From: Macrophomina tecta
Taxonomy: Eukaryota > Ascomycota > Dothideomycetes > Botryosphaeriales > Botryosphaeriaceae
NCBI GenBank assembly: GCA_024180945.1
Contig: JAKSGN010000003.1
Location: 1,798,001 to 1,862,000 of the forward strand
Reading direction: 5' to 3'
DNA: 64,000 bases
This document shows positions 45,552 to 57,744 of the stretch, one piece after another (position 1 is the first letter of the stretch; every line of letters begins with the position of its first letter). The position numbers were made by a program, and so were the translations under genes. The notes beneath the pieces were generated by a model. The model worked only from the letters and a program-made list of their open reading frames with translations, had not been told where the DNA came from and did no database searches.

Positions 45552-47369
45552 TCAGACTTTCGATTCAGCCCTCTCCCTCCCACTCTTCCCCAGCTCCTCC
45601 AACTGCAACGGCTCAAACCACGCGGCCGCTTGATTTCCCGTACTCCGATCGATCCCCGCGCCGGGGGTAACCCACTCCCTCTCACTAACGCTCACGCTCT
45701 CACTCCCCTTCGCCATCAAATCCCCGACAACCAACTCCTTGACGTCCGGATCACCGTAGTACTTCTTGTAGCGATCGGTGTCAGCGCCAGGGGGCAGGCG
45801 CTGGCTCTGCCTACTGTCGGCACCGGAATTGGAAGCCTGGAGGCGCAGGTCGCTGGCGTCGGAGTTACTGCGGGCAATGATGTTGGTCTCGTCGGAGGTT
45901 CCGCCGTGGGATTCGAAGTAGCCCTTGTCGCGGGGCTCGGAGCGGACGATGACTTCCTGCATGACTTTGATGCCCGAGTTGCCAATTGAGGCGAGGTAGG
46001 GCCAGAAGATTGGCATGGAGGCAGTGAGGATGGCGAGGCTGACTTCGAGGACAGACATGAGAATGATGGTGCTTTGTGGCAGCGGGAAGTGTCAGTGGAA
46101 CGTCATCTGGTGAGGTATGGAATTGGTCGAGGCAGAGAGGAATACATACGGTGCGTACCACGGCGGGTCGACGGTCGGGTAGGTGCCGGCGCGGGATTTG
46201 ACGACGAAGTGAAGACGGAGGCAGGCGCAGACGACGACGCTGCGGCGGGGTTAGCGTGTTGCTCTCGTGGACTGGAATGAAAGTCGTTAAGCTTACAGCG
46301 TTCCAGCACTGAAGAGTCCTATTAGTCCGATCTTCTGCCTCTTCCCGACACTCAACTTGTATAGCAGTGGTATGGGAACGATCAGAATCACCGTGTCCAG
46401 GAACATATTAGAGGCGGTTTGGCTGACGTAGGCCGCGTAGGCGTTTGTGGGATGGAAATCACCAAACATGATACACTTTCCTTCTTTCGTCACATGCCAT
46501 GACTTATCCACAGGATTGCAGGCGAAAATGATGAGGAACAGGAAGGTAACTCCCCAGATGGTTACGATAGCGATAAGGGTGGCACAAACACGGAACATCC
46601 TCGGGTGGACGTCTCTTGGGAAGAGGCGGCAGTACTGAAAGAGGAGAGACAGCTTCATGCATGCTGTGGTGCCGGCGTAGGCGACATTGGTAAGATAGAA
46701 CCACTGCTTGCATGTCAGAAAGTCGAGCAGAGTGGATTGGTCAACTAGCCCCGCGTACCAGAAAGTAAGTCTCGTAGGTGTCGTAGTTCGGAGTGCCGTC
46801 CGCATTTTTTGTTATTATTGTATATTCATGCAGGCCGAGGCCATTCGGAATCTCTACAGATGCATCAGCCAGGGCAATGGGGCAAATGTGAAATACATTG
46901 ATGGAGGAGGTGCATTCCAGGTAGTCGAGGATTTGTTAATTGGCTGCGACATAGGAAAAGCTGCAGCTGGGGAGGAGAGTGAACTTCTGGGCTCCCAACC
47001 ATGCGTAAAGGAGCGAGGACGGCGAGACGGCAGGCAGTCGTGCCACTTACCATTGTTTAGTGTGATTGCTCCAAAGAGAGTGCACAACTGACTCCGTTAG
47101 TCTCTTGCTGAGCGTGCAGGACAGTGAAGACGTACTCCTGCCATGGTGACGAAGAAGTCATCCCAGCCAAGGGCACGAACCAACTTCCATCGCGACCATA
47201 ATCTCAAGCCCACAGCTATTTCAGCGACGAGCTGTGGAAGTCAGCCAAGGTCGGGGACACACACGAATGAGCAAGAACATACCATGCACACGATTGACGA
47301 GGCTCTTATGGTGATTCCACGGTTCACGACGGGAATGTAGTAGTCAATAGGATTCATAGCGGGCGCCAT
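45552..47369 (-). CDS. Fungal rhodopsin-domain integral membrane protein
   Basis: Complement(join(45552..46071, 46150..46239, 46297..46703, 46759..46853, 47051..47087, 47136..47231, 47283..47369)); 443 residues, six introns. Belongs to the large ascomycete family of seven-TM proteins with the fungal rhodopsin fold (PTH11/SAT4-like); no light function is implied. Motifs in order: WDDFFVTMAG after TM1-2, NGLGLHEYTI, the TM3-4 segment WFYLTNVAYAGTTACMKLSLLFQYCRLFP, CNPVDKSWH...GKC (extracellular Cys), SNMFLDTVILIVPIPLLYKL, SAGTLVVVCACLRL, and IFWPYLASIG. The C-terminal tail of about 150 residues is polar and Ser-rich. Start MAPAMNPID places a short extracellular N-terminus before TM1. The third intron is long (197 bp). 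Ligand unknown. Confidence 0.85.
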
Positions 47370-48262
47370 GGCTTCCCGCAGGTGTGAAGGAGATCAGTTG
47401 CATGCTACAACATGCGCAGAGGGAACAGACTGCAGAGCACGGAGACGATCAACGGCGACAATAGAAGCAAAAGGATAGAAGTCCACGGGGATGGGCGGGT
47501 AAAGCGGGCGGTGGAGGCGCGCAGCGTGCTCTTCACGTCCAGTGGATCCGGGGTCCGGGCACGGATTTCTCGCTCGTCTGGGGGGCCCGAGCAGGCTTAT
47601 GACCTCTGTCGATGGTGTTCTCTCGCAGCTTATGCGGCCGGGGCATGACTAGCGGGCGATCTCTCGGCGGGCATGGTTTGGCTGCGAGATTCAGGAGGGC
47701 GCCGTCGCTGGGGGCTGCCGCAACGGAGGTAGCGCAACGGGCGGGCGGCCGAATGAGGGCGCACTGGCAGTGCCTGGCCGGGCTCTTGCTGCCGAGCCGC
47801 GTCGAGGGCGGCCCCGGGACGAGCAGCGGCAGAGCCCTTATCGTGTATGGAGATGGGTTGAGAGTCATGGAGCAGATGGGCGTGGTACGATGGCGGGAGC
47901 ACTTCGGCGACGGGTGGCAGCTGCGGTTCGTTCGGCCCCCAGTCGTGCTCACGGCGGCGCCAGCAGCCCTCGCGGCTTGCTGCTGTTTTCGCCGCGACGG
48001 CTTGCGAATACGCTGGGCGCGGTCGCCTGTGCGCGCAGGGTCGCGCAGAGGCGGGCGAGGCGAGGCGAGGGCGGAGGAGTCTCCTGGCGTGTGGAGCCTC
48101 GGTGCAGGTGGGAGGCCTTTGGGCTGGGAGGCCTTCCGGAAGGAATGCGGGAGTGGGTGCGGAAAGGGCAGTGATTCGACGCTCATTAGCGAATGCGATC
48201 TTGCTTGAGATCTACCCGTCCAGGCCCGGCCAATGGCCTGCTGGTGTTATGAGCAGCAGGAC

Positions 48263-48353
<91 letters not shown>

Positions 48354-51300
48354 TGTGCCCAGCGGGAGGCTTAACTGTTGCCCAGAGTGGCGAGTGCTAG
48401 CCAGCCGTCCGTCCGTCCCACACCTCCCCAGCGCCTCCTCCAACAGCTTCTTGGGCTGCGCCAATGGATGCATCGCAGGCGGGCCCCTCGTGGAGCTAGC
48501 GTACCAGGCTGGCAGCAACTTCGAACGTCGTGAGGCAGTCTCCACTTTCTTAATCTGGGGTAACTTGTTGGATAGACTTTGGTGCAGTTGCCGGCGCGCA
48601 GCTCGTGCGGATGAGCCCAGAGTCTCAGCAGCCAGCCACGGTGTTGGCGCGCGCAGGACGGGATGTGCTTGCAGCCTACGCCCGCCCGGGCTGGTCTATA
48701 GCAGATGCCGGGTGCGGGAGCGAGCGACACTGTGCGCTGCTCCTCTCGTATGTCGACTCGCGCAGTCTCCTGCGAATTTCTCGGCCGCCTGTGATGAAAT
48801 AACGTGTGGATCAGGAAAGCAGCCTGGCGTCCTCCGTCGTCAATGACATCGGCCACTCTACGTCGCTACTATTTCTGGCACGCTGTACGAGGCAATACGC
48901 ACGCACGTGGGCACCAGTAGCATCCTCCAAGCTAGCATAGTAGAGACAAAATAGCTGGTATGCTACTCCAGCCGAGCTCGGGGCAGCGGCCACAGCGCCA
49001 ACGCGGCCCCCGTCACACTTTGCCTCTCCACAATCACTTCAGCCCTCATCCCGCCCCGCCGCCAACCACGCGGTACACTGCCGCACAAGCTTCGCCGCAC
49101 CCGAAGTCGCCCACGCATGAGACGGCAGCTGTCAGGCTGCCCAGCTGCTCCAGATCATCACCATCTCGCTCCTGCTTTTCCGGAATACAGCAACCGATCT
49201 CAGGGCCCGGAAGATCGCTTCATTAATGTCGCTGTCCTTTGCCGGAGACACATCCGCATCCTCGTCCAGGTGTGCCTTTGCTCGCACAGCCTGAGACACT
49301 TCCAACAGCAGCCCCGGATTTTGTGCGTGACGAGACCTGCTGCTCCTCTGTCTCCATCTGATCGCTGCAACAGTCCGACGCCGTTCGTCATTGCCAATCC
49401 GCCGACCGTCGCCATGAACATCTCCCACCACGCACTGCTTGCTGCATCGGGGTTTGTGTCCGTGTGCTGTCTTGAAACTCTATTGTTCCCTTCACCTTGC
49501 GGGCTCTTCTGCTGCTGCTCCACCACCGCGCGTCACCTTCACCTCCCCTGTCAACCGGCCACCTGCCGCACGCGACAAACCACGGTCCGCCACGCGCGGC
49601 CTTGCCGGCCCGTTGAACGCCTTCGTCGCCCGTCTCACCACCGCGTCTAGCGCCGAGCCCTCAAATCTACTCGCAGACCATCTCATCTATCTTCAATCAG
49701 CCCAACGACCAGGTGTGCGCCCACAGAAACGATCGATCAACTAATCTGGCCAAATGCTAATTTGAGTGCTCGCCATCAATGAGCCTTTCACCCATGTCAA
49801 TTCATCATGAACCTCGCACCTGCTGAGGCTTGGCAGTCGCTGTCTTAGCCTCGACGGCGTTAATGCCACATTCGGCGCTAATAGTCCGCAGCCACGGCGT
49901 GAGCCCTCCGTCCGAGCCTGCAGGCTCTACGCCCACAGGCGCTACCGCATGCATTGCCTACACTAACCTGCCGCGCCCTGATTCTCAGTGCATCGCACAC
50001 TCGCTCGGACGAACAGGTCGAATGCCGACCCCGGACGGCGCGAAGCTAAAGAAAAATAGGAATCACCTGTAACCGTTGATCTACCCTAGCCGTACCGCCT
50101 CACAGAAAAGCATCAGGGATTAGCCCGGCCTGGTGCATGGCGAAGACATGGCAACTCCCTGCGGCGACACATCCCCGGCCGTTCCCGTGCAAGGGAAGCG
50201 AGCGAATGGCCGAAGTTTCTAGCTCCTACGCTTCTCGAGAATGGCGGAACTCTTCTGTATCTGCACTCATCCATCGACCGGAATATCCAGCCGGCTGCCG
50301 CTCCTTGCTAAGCCTCAAGCGACACTGGACAACCACCGCCGGCAATAATTATCCAGGCCAGCATTTTGCAAGACTGAACAGCACCGATAGAGCGTGTCAG
50401 ATTATCCTGTCATTTGCCTGTGAAGCTCCACTCCAGTGCGGAAGGGATGCAGCAATATCGTTCAAATGCACTGCATTGAGCTCCGTACGAGCAACTGCTG
50501 CCTACGCCGTTGCAGAGATGAGGTGGAATAAACACGTCTTCTTCTACCTGTCTGCCCGTGTTTCGCACAATATTTAGACTTTTGGCTTACCTCACACATA
50601 GACGTCAAGCCAGAGGGACATTGCCGAGTGACGCGAGTTTGGTACTTCGCCTATTCCTCCAGCCCGCTAGGAAAGATCAGCGAGGGCTTAGTACCAAAAT
50701 GATAAGATCAACAGGAGCATCTTTCACACGCACCCACAGTTTCACCCGGACGGCATAACTCCCTCCTCGTGGCGAGCTTGACGCTGATCGTTCGCTGCAG
50801 GGGAAGAATGTGAAACTGGAGAACAAACGTCGGAAAAGATGGGCATGCTCATCAGCAAGAACCAAGAACATTCTTCGCACGCGTCTTCGCTCGGACGGAC
50901 ATCCGACCCGCCCTCTCGTAATCCTGTCGATCCCTCCAGCGAACCGTTTCTCCAGTGCAGCATTGTCTTCGTTGCTTCTTTTACCGAAGCCAGCTTGCGC
51001 GCCACCATCACCCGAGCAGTACTCCCTCTATCTCCCGAACAGCATGCAATCTCGACTACGCGAGAGATGATGAATGGAGCAGGCCAGCCATCCGGCCCGA
51101 TTAGCCACCTTATTCATTACGGACATGGCAACGGCAGCCGTCTCTCCCTCGTTCAATTTTGCAACACTACAAGTCCATTCCCTGCATGCTCCGTGACACA
51201 TTAGACCCACCTTACACGCATACGCACTATAACGTCCTCGCTATAGACCTTAACGGCCATGCACATGCACGCCAATCAGGGGAAGATTCCAAGAGTTCGC

Positions 51301-52346
51301 CGCCGCGCCAGTTGCTGCTTTCCACCTCTTGGCCGTTTCTTGTCTAAACGGCGGGAAGAAACCCTCACGATAGTACTTCTCTTCCAAGACCGAGTACGAC
51401 GCCTAAATCGCTGGAAGCAAAGCGGATGCGTGCGGAGCCAGACGGTGCGGTACCAGGCGCGCTTGCTCTTCCGCGGTGCACACGATGCGCTGCGCATTCA
51501 TGCACCGCTGCGAGCGATGTCTCCAGACCAGGTCGGCACGCTCGCCATCCGACGAGATATAGCTCTTCCCCCGCACAGCCAGCCTCCACGCTTCACCGCG
51601 ACTCCTTCTGCCTAAATGTGGCAGTAGAACAAACCTACCTCTTACTGCACGTTGTCACACAGCACATGCTCAAACCTTTATCAAACACCGTACAAACCCG
51701 ACCTGCACACTAATTAGCACACACATATACCGCTTGGCGAAGTCATTCCTCCGCGCAAGGTCTGCGAAAGGGCATATAGCGTGGATGGGTTGCAATCTTC
51801 AGGGTTCACGACCAGCGTGTTGGTCCCTGGCGGCCCCCGCCACCTTCCACAACGGGCGGAACGGGGGAAAAGTTCTTAAAAGGGGTTCTCTTCACGGTCC
51901 GGAGCGGCCGTTGACTTTGTAGGCTTCACTTTGGAGCTTTCTTGTTTTTACCGTCCAATTCTTAAATTCTGGCTGCATGAAGGACAGTGTGATACACCCA
52001 CTGTTCGCTAGTTTTCTTCAGTGAGCTCCTGGCCTCTTGATATCTCATTTCACTTAGATGACTTTTTGTCCTCCTCCATTGCCAGAGGAACGGATGGGGT
52101 GAGTAGTAAATATTACGTTTTCGACTTCTTACGTAGGAACTTTGCCCTCCAACACCCTCAGTCGCAACTCATTCTCGCTAGAGCAAAAAAAAAAAAAAAA
52201 AAAAAACGACCATGAAATCCAGAATATATGCTGCAGCCCCCTTCGTCCATTGATCCTCCCAACGCCGAAACACCATCATGCTCGTAGTCCTTTTTTGTGC
52301 CGCCGCCCTCCCCTCCCATCTCACTTCACTCCCATGAAGCACACAC
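47370..52346. other. Long gene-free stretch upstream of the rhodopsin-domain gene
   Basis: About 5 kb without a frame I can support. The long frames at 47.5-48.9 kb are GC-rich, exist on both strands and look like compositional artefacts. Contains the compound trinucleotide repeat at 48265-48353 and A22 at 52185-52206. A missed RNA gene or lineage-specific gene cannot be excluded. Confidence 0.5.
48265..48353. repeat. Compound trinucleotide repeat (CAG)16-(TCG)3-(CCG)n
   Basis: Sixteen perfect CAG units (48265-48312), then three TCG units, then eleven GCC units (48321-48353). It lies about 0.9 kb upstream of the rhodopsin-domain start and in no supported gene. Perfect arrays like this are usually length-variable between strains. 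Confidence 0.9.
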
Positions 52347-53702
52347 TCACTTCGCCTTCACCGCCGCCAACTCCGCCCCATTCCTTACAACGCCAACCAT
52401 CGCCCCGGTTTGCACCACCTCACTTCCACCCCCACTCAACCTATACTCCACCTCGCTCAGCCCCTCCATCCATGCCACCCTTGTCTGCGGCGGCACGTCC
52501 AACTTCGCCAGCTCCTCGCCCAAGGCGCTCAGAATATCCGCCAACGCCAGGCCCTTACTCGCCTTGAGCTGCTGAATCGCCTGCAAACAGCTCCTCACGT
52601 CGCTTGTCTCCAACAACGTCTTGAGGACAAACCGCACATCGTCCGGATGCGGCGCGGCAATGCACTCGTAGATGGTCGTCTCGGTAATCACGTCCCTCTC
52701 CACGGGGCCGCCCTTCTGGCCGCCCTCTTCCCGCAGGGGCGTGCTGCTGGCATGGCAAGCCTGCAGCACGTTCAGCGCGCGGCGCATGTCGCCCTTGCTG
52801 AGGCGCACGAGGCTGTCGACGGCGTCGGGCGTGATGTTGACGTCTTCCTTCTGCACGACCTCGTCGACGAGCGCGCGGATGTCGGCGGCCTTGAGCGGGC
52901 TGAAGCGGAAGCGCGTGCAGCGCGACAGCAGCGCCGGAGACAGCTTGTGCGTGTAGTTGGCGATGATGCAGAAGCGCGTGTTGGCAGTGTATTTCTCCAT
53001 GATGCGGCGGAGCGCCATTTGCGCGGTCGAGGTCATCGCGTCGGCCTCGTCGAGGATGATGAGCTTGAAGGAGGCGAGCGAGGTGCTGCCGCTGCCCGCG
53101 GCGGTGGGCATGGCGGAGAAGATTTGCTTGGTGCTGCTGAAGGTCTTGATTTGTTCGCTGTTGGGAGGGAGCGGAGGTTAGTGTGTGTGAGGACTGGGAG
53201 GGGAACGGAGGGCTGGGGGCGCACCGGACGACGTCAATGCCTCTATCGTCGCTGGCGTTGAGCTCGAGGACCATCTGGCGCATGTTCTTGTTGCCGTAGA
53301 TGCGGCGTGCCAACGCGAGTACGGTGGAGGTCTTGCCGGTGCCGGGGGGGCCGTAGAGGAGGAGGTGCGGGAGTCGCTATACTCGATTAGCTGCTAGGTA
53401 TGCCCATTGTGGTGTTGTAGCTACCTACATTGGAGTCGACGAATTTATTAATGGTCGCAAGAATGTCCTGGTGGCCAGAGACGTCGTCGAGGGTATCGGG
53501 GCGGTATTTCTCGACCCTGCGCATGTGTGAGCTGCAAGAAGCGATTTGACGTAGGACATACTCCAACATACCATGGCAGTGTGTCCTCAGCCTCAACGGG
53601 CAGATTCGCTGCGCTGCGCTTGCCCTTGGCAGCCATGTTGGACGCGCTGAACTCGATGGCAGGCGCATCGACCTCCATCTCGTCGCCTTCAAAGTCGGAC
53701 AT
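52347..53702 (-). CDS. RFC3: Replication factor C subunit 3 (human RFC5 orthologue)
   Basis: Complement(join(52347..53157, 53225..53376, 53429..53516, 53572..53702)); 393 residues, introns 67, 52 and 55 bp. Subunit of the pentameric clamp loader that opens PCNA and loads it on primed DNA in the nucleus. RFC boxes visible: [17 protein letters not shown] (44-60), Walker [10 protein letters not shown] (82-90), [15 protein letters not shown], Walker [10 protein letters not shown], and the SRC motif [10 protein letters not shown] followed by [11 protein letters not shown]. The order and wording match yeast Rfc3. Compared with yeast it has an N-terminal extension of about 30 residues and an insert of about ten residues ([10 protein letters not shown]) before Walker B. 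The start [12 protein letters not shown] is the first Met in frame after the promoter. Divergent from ARPC3 with 270 bp between starts. Confidence 0.95.
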
Positions 53703-53776
53703 ACTGGGCGAGTGCGCAGAGTGGCAATTGCAAAACTGTAAAGTCGAAGAATACGCAGTGCGTGGAGAAAGCGAGG

Positions 53777-53838
53777 ACGCGCACAGAAGCGGGAGACGCG
53801 TCTTGCGTTGACGCGCGTAGAAAGTGATGCAAACGCGA
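53777..53838. promoter_or_regulatory. Cluster of MCB-like boxes between RFC3 and ARPC3
   Basis: One perfect ACGCGT (53796-53801) and three one-mismatch forms, ACGCGC at 53777 and 53811 and ACGCGA at 53833. This is the binding motif of the MBF (Mbp1/Swi6 type) S-phase regulator in yeasts, and DNA replication genes are its classic targets. It lies 75-136 bases upstream of the RFC3 start codon. Confidence 0.6.
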
Positions 53839-53972
53839 CAAACGGTCAGCCCTACGGGCGGTGGCCGAGGGGGTGCGTGCGTGCCTTGGGCAGGCCGACC
53901 CGCATCATCATAGGCGGGCGCCCCCCAGAGATCCCCCGTAACCCAAGCTCCAAACATCCCACCACCGCCAAA

Positions 53973-54903
53973 ATGCCCGTACGTTGCGCAATCCCGCAGG
54001 TTCTGCAAGCCGCTAACATGCCCTGCAGGCCTACCACTCCGTCTTCCTCGATGAGCCCAACCAGCACATAATAGGTACCCACACCCGTCTGCCCCGGCCA
54101 GCTCCCCGCAAGGCACCACGGAGCCGCACGCACGCCCAGCATCCAGCACCACCAATGCGGTCCCCTTCCTAGCCAAACCCTCCTCTGGCCGCTCCTCTCG
54201 CTATGCTACTTCCGCTCACACCATATCTCTCTTCCCCGCGTCGCAGGCAACTTCGCCCTCCTCCCGCTCCGCACGCGGACACGCGGCCCCGCGCTGCAGC
54301 TGCCCCCTCTGCCGGCCGACGTGACGGAGCTGACGGTCGAGGCGTCCAACGAGTCGTACGACCCGGTCGACGAGATCCTTGCCCTCTTCCGCGCCAACAC
54401 CTTCTTCCGCAACTTCGAGATCAAGGGCCCCGCCGACCGCGTGCTCATCTACGGCATCCTGTTCGTCAGCCAGGCCCTCGCCGCCATCAAGCCGACCATG
54501 GGCAGGAGGGATGCCGAGAAGGTGCGTTCACATCTGTTAAATCCCCCCCATTCCAGAACCGCGTGACGCGGGATTCCCGTGTTGGGGCTGATGGAGTGGT
54601 CATTGACAAAGGGGAGAAGTCGTGATGCTGACGTGCGGGTCTGGTGGTGCGAATGTCTAGGCTCTGAACAACCTCGCCCTCGACACCAACTTCGCCATCC
54701 CTGGTGATGCTAGTTTCCCTCTCAACCAGGCCTTCGAGCCTCCGGCGAACCGCAATGACGCCGAGACCCTCCGTCAGTATCTCGCGCAGATGCGCCAGGA
54801 GATCGCCGCGAGGTTGTTGAACCGCGTGTACGCCGAGGAGACGGCGCCGAGCAAGTACTGGCTCAGCTTCACCAAGAGGAAGTTCATGAACAAGTCGTTG
54901 TAG
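53973..54903 (+). CDS. ARC18: Arp2/3 complex subunit 3 (p21, Arc18)
   Basis: Join 53973..53978, 54029..54074, 54247..54521, 54661..54903; 189 residues. Structural subunit of the Arp2/3 complex that nucleates branched actin filaments at endocytic patches. Reading MPAYHSVFLDEPNQHIIGNFALLPLRTRTRGP at the start is nearly invariant in the family; EILALFRANTFFRNFEIKGPADRVLIYGILF and the C-terminal KYWLSFTKRKFMNKSL complete the match. The first coding exon is only six bases (ATG CCC); introns of 50, 172 and 139 bp. The length is usual for the family. It shares its upstream region with RFC3 and ends tail-to-tail with the FHA kinase gene. Confidence 0.95.
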
Positions 54904-55213
54904 ATGGTTGATGGAAGCCTATAGAGCGGTGGGACCAGGGGAACCGATGAGATCAGAAACCGCAATCACGGAAAAATAGCGCTGGTGTCATGTCCATGAC
55001 CTCGCTCTGCACGATGGGAGTATAATCAAATAAGCGTGTGAATTTGAACGTTGCTCTATAAAATCAAAGATGAAAATGTTTGAGGAAGCAAGCTGGTGCT
55101 AATTTCTTGATCATACGCTTCTTCACAATGGCCGTAATAAGACTGCATGAAAAGCCATAGCTAAATCGCACCGAGGAGCTACAATGATTTGTCAGAAGAG
55201 CTGCACGATACCG
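54904..55213. other. Convergent 3' region of ARPC3 and the FHA kinase
   Basis: AT-rich 3' flanks of two convergent genes, 310 bp; no other feature seen. Confidence 0.6.
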
Positions 55214-57744
55214 TCAAGAAATGCGCGGTCTCTTCCACACCACCTGTCTGAAGTCGACGGCTGCTGCTACCTCCAGAAAGTCAATATCATCCATACCCTC
55301 ATCGAAGTCAAAGGAGGGCTGCCTTTTACCCAGAGTAACATGATTAGCCCGCTGTCTAGAAGAGGTAGTCTCAACCGTCTCTTGTACCTCATCATCTGAC
55401 GGCTCCACCACTGCATTGGTTTTGGTCATCGCCACATCATTCCGTTCTTCAAGAAGAGAGAGGCGTGTCATCTCCTGACTCACACTTTCTGGGCCGGTGT
55501 TTGGAGGTCCAAAAGTGTACGAGTCCGCCGGAGTGGACGAAAGGGGCATACTATTTTCATAAAACATATGAGAGCCCTGCCGGGCATTGGGTAGTTGCGC
55601 TAGCATGTGACTTAACGACAGGTCTGGTACTTCTTGACGAGGCGAATCGAGGTCCTGCGTCGAGCTCGAATCTTCATGAGCACGCTGCTTCGGATTGATC
55701 AGCTGAGCGTGGTTCAAAACGGATGGAGATTGGTGAGTCGGAGACCGATCCTGTGCAGGTGTGAACTCCTCTGTTTCAGTAATTTTATGGGACTGCGCAG
55801 GTAGAGGGATTTCGGATTCGTCATCCTCTGTCGTCTGTTGAGGCTCGAAAGGGCTCGCAGGGGGGCAATCCGACTCTTCTTCAATAGCTGGCAGTTTTGA
55901 AGACAGACCTGATACCAAAAGGATAGGTAAAGAGCCTCTATCAGGAGGAAGTGGTTCACCAAAGAAGCGAGAGGCATGAAGGTCCATCTTTGGGCGAGAC
56001 GATTCAATGCGTTCGACCAGTTTGAAGACCTTTCTCTTGGGCTCCCAATCCCTGATGGCATGTTGATATACCGCTTCTAGTTCGTCGGCATGGCTGGGAT
56101 TTGAGAACCATTCGTGATCTAGTGCTTCTTTTGCTGTCATGCGGAATTTTTCGTCGAGCACTAGCGTTCGCCTGATAAAGTCTTTAGCTCGGCGGCCAAC
56201 TCTCTGCCAGACTGGATCTTTGTCCAGCACTTTGAGGTCGCATTCCCTGCTTCGAGACTTGATGGCGTACTCCACATCTTTATCGTTACCTTCGTTGAAG
56301 ATGGGATAACCGCTGAGCAAATGGCTCGCAATGCAGCCTATGGACCACATGTCAATGGCTTTGGAGTAACCGTCTCCAGGATTGATTTCTGGGTTCCACT
56401 TGTAGACTTCACTACTGCAGCATCAGCGAGACCAGGCAGGAAGTGGCAACAAGCAAGCTGCATTCAGCGCTTGAGATACTCACGGAGCATTGAACCCTAT
56501 TGTCCCCACGACTGTATTCATCCTTTTCGAAACGATCTTAGACGGTTGTTTCGGACTGGGAAGATGCCGCGCTTGTCCAAAGTCTGTAATGACCACACGA
56601 GACCCGATTTTTGCAGATGTCAGCAGGATATTGTCTGGTTTGAGATCACGGTGTACAATTCCGCGGCCGTGTAAGTAATCAATGCCTCTGAGAATCTGTT
56701 GAACGATCACAGCAGCTTCAATAGAGCGAATTCCAGACCGGTGACTTTTGTCCATGAAAGAGAAGAGGTCGCCACCAGATAGTAGCTCCTGAAAGATGTA
56801 CCTACGGGATATCAGTAGGGCGAAAAGGGGTTTGCGAACGGTTGAACTCACAGGTTGGTGTGGCTGTGGAAGACCTTTTCGAGTCTGACGATGTTCGGCT
56901 ATATTCAATCAAATGATATAATTCATTGAACCGGATCAAATGCATGCTTACATGATCGAGATCTCGCAAGATGTCAAATTCTCGCGTAAGTCTTTCCTCG
57001 GAGATATCCTTCTGTTGGCGGATAGTGTCCAGCGCGACAATCTTGCATGCAAGTTGTCGTTGCGTCTTCCGGTGAACCGCGACATGGACGGCACCATAAC
57101 CGCCTTCGCCAATCTTGCGGGGTTTCATGTGATAACGGCGAACAATCACCTGGGATGTGAGATATCTCTCTTGTTCCGACGATTCAGACGTTACCTACCT
57201 TCAGGTCGGCCTGCACTGTCGAGCGGAACGGCGGATCCTTGCCTTCGAGGTCCTTGTTCACGCGGTACTGTAGAAAGCCATGTTGGTGGAACCACAGTTC
57301 ATCATTTTCTTCAAGGAGAGTAATGCGAGTTTTAGAGCGCATGAGAATTCCGCGAGAATCCAGCAGATCTTCCAGTGGCGTCTGGAATCTTTTAAGATAG
57401 GTGCCGTTGGTCGAAACATCCTCAGCATAGACCAGGGGTGATATCGACCATTGCCCGCCGTCTTCAAATAGAATGCAGTGAATTTTGAGGTGACGCTTGG
57501 AGACAGTTCCATAGGTTTCCTTGAGTTCGAGCGAGTCTCTTCCGAGATAAAAGTCATCATTGGCGTGAATGGCTATCCGTGTTCTCAGTTCTACATCGCG
57601 AGTCAGAGATCTGGCTACGGAAACAACGCGTGAACGCGGTCAACCTGAGTCTCCCCCATCGTAGTCAGAAGCTGCGTGCCGGACGTCCAGAAAGGCGACC
57701 GGGATTTCTGGCTGACTCGCTTGACGTTGCGAGGCTCCGGCCAT
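55214..57744 (-). CDS. FHA-domain Ser/Thr protein kinase (Rad53/Chk2/Mek1-type)
   Basis: Complement(join(55214..56411, 56484..56801, 56852..56898, 56952..57149, 57199..57744)). About 768 codons if one N-terminal stop is bridged. Checkpoint-type kinase: an FHA domain binds phospho-Thr, then a CAMK-like kinase. FHA residues: FYLGRDS, VSKRHLKIH and STNGTYL in exon 1. Kinase: IGEGGYGAVHV, ACKIV (ATP Lys), HRDLKPDN (catalytic loop), TDFGQAR, then APE when the downstream of two tandem acceptors is used, and WSIGCIASHLLSGYP. A Ser/Gln-rich tail of about 230 residues ends DFRQVVWKRPRIS. Odd point: from MAGASQRQ at 57744 there is an in-frame TGA at 57640-57642 before the FHA domain. Either a 54-bp intron with a weak GTTGAC donor removes it or it is a nonsense mutation. 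Whether it is Rad53-like or Mek1-like cannot be decided. Confidence 0.85.

Noticed and set aside
47612..48208. 198-codon plus-strand open frame upstream of the rhodopsin-domain gene
   Set aside because: GC-driven, Arg/Gly/Ala-rich, overlapping frames on the opposite strand, no motif.
52410..53261. 283-codon plus-strand open frame
   Set aside because: It is the antisense shadow of the RFC3 coding exons, whose protein is unmistakable.
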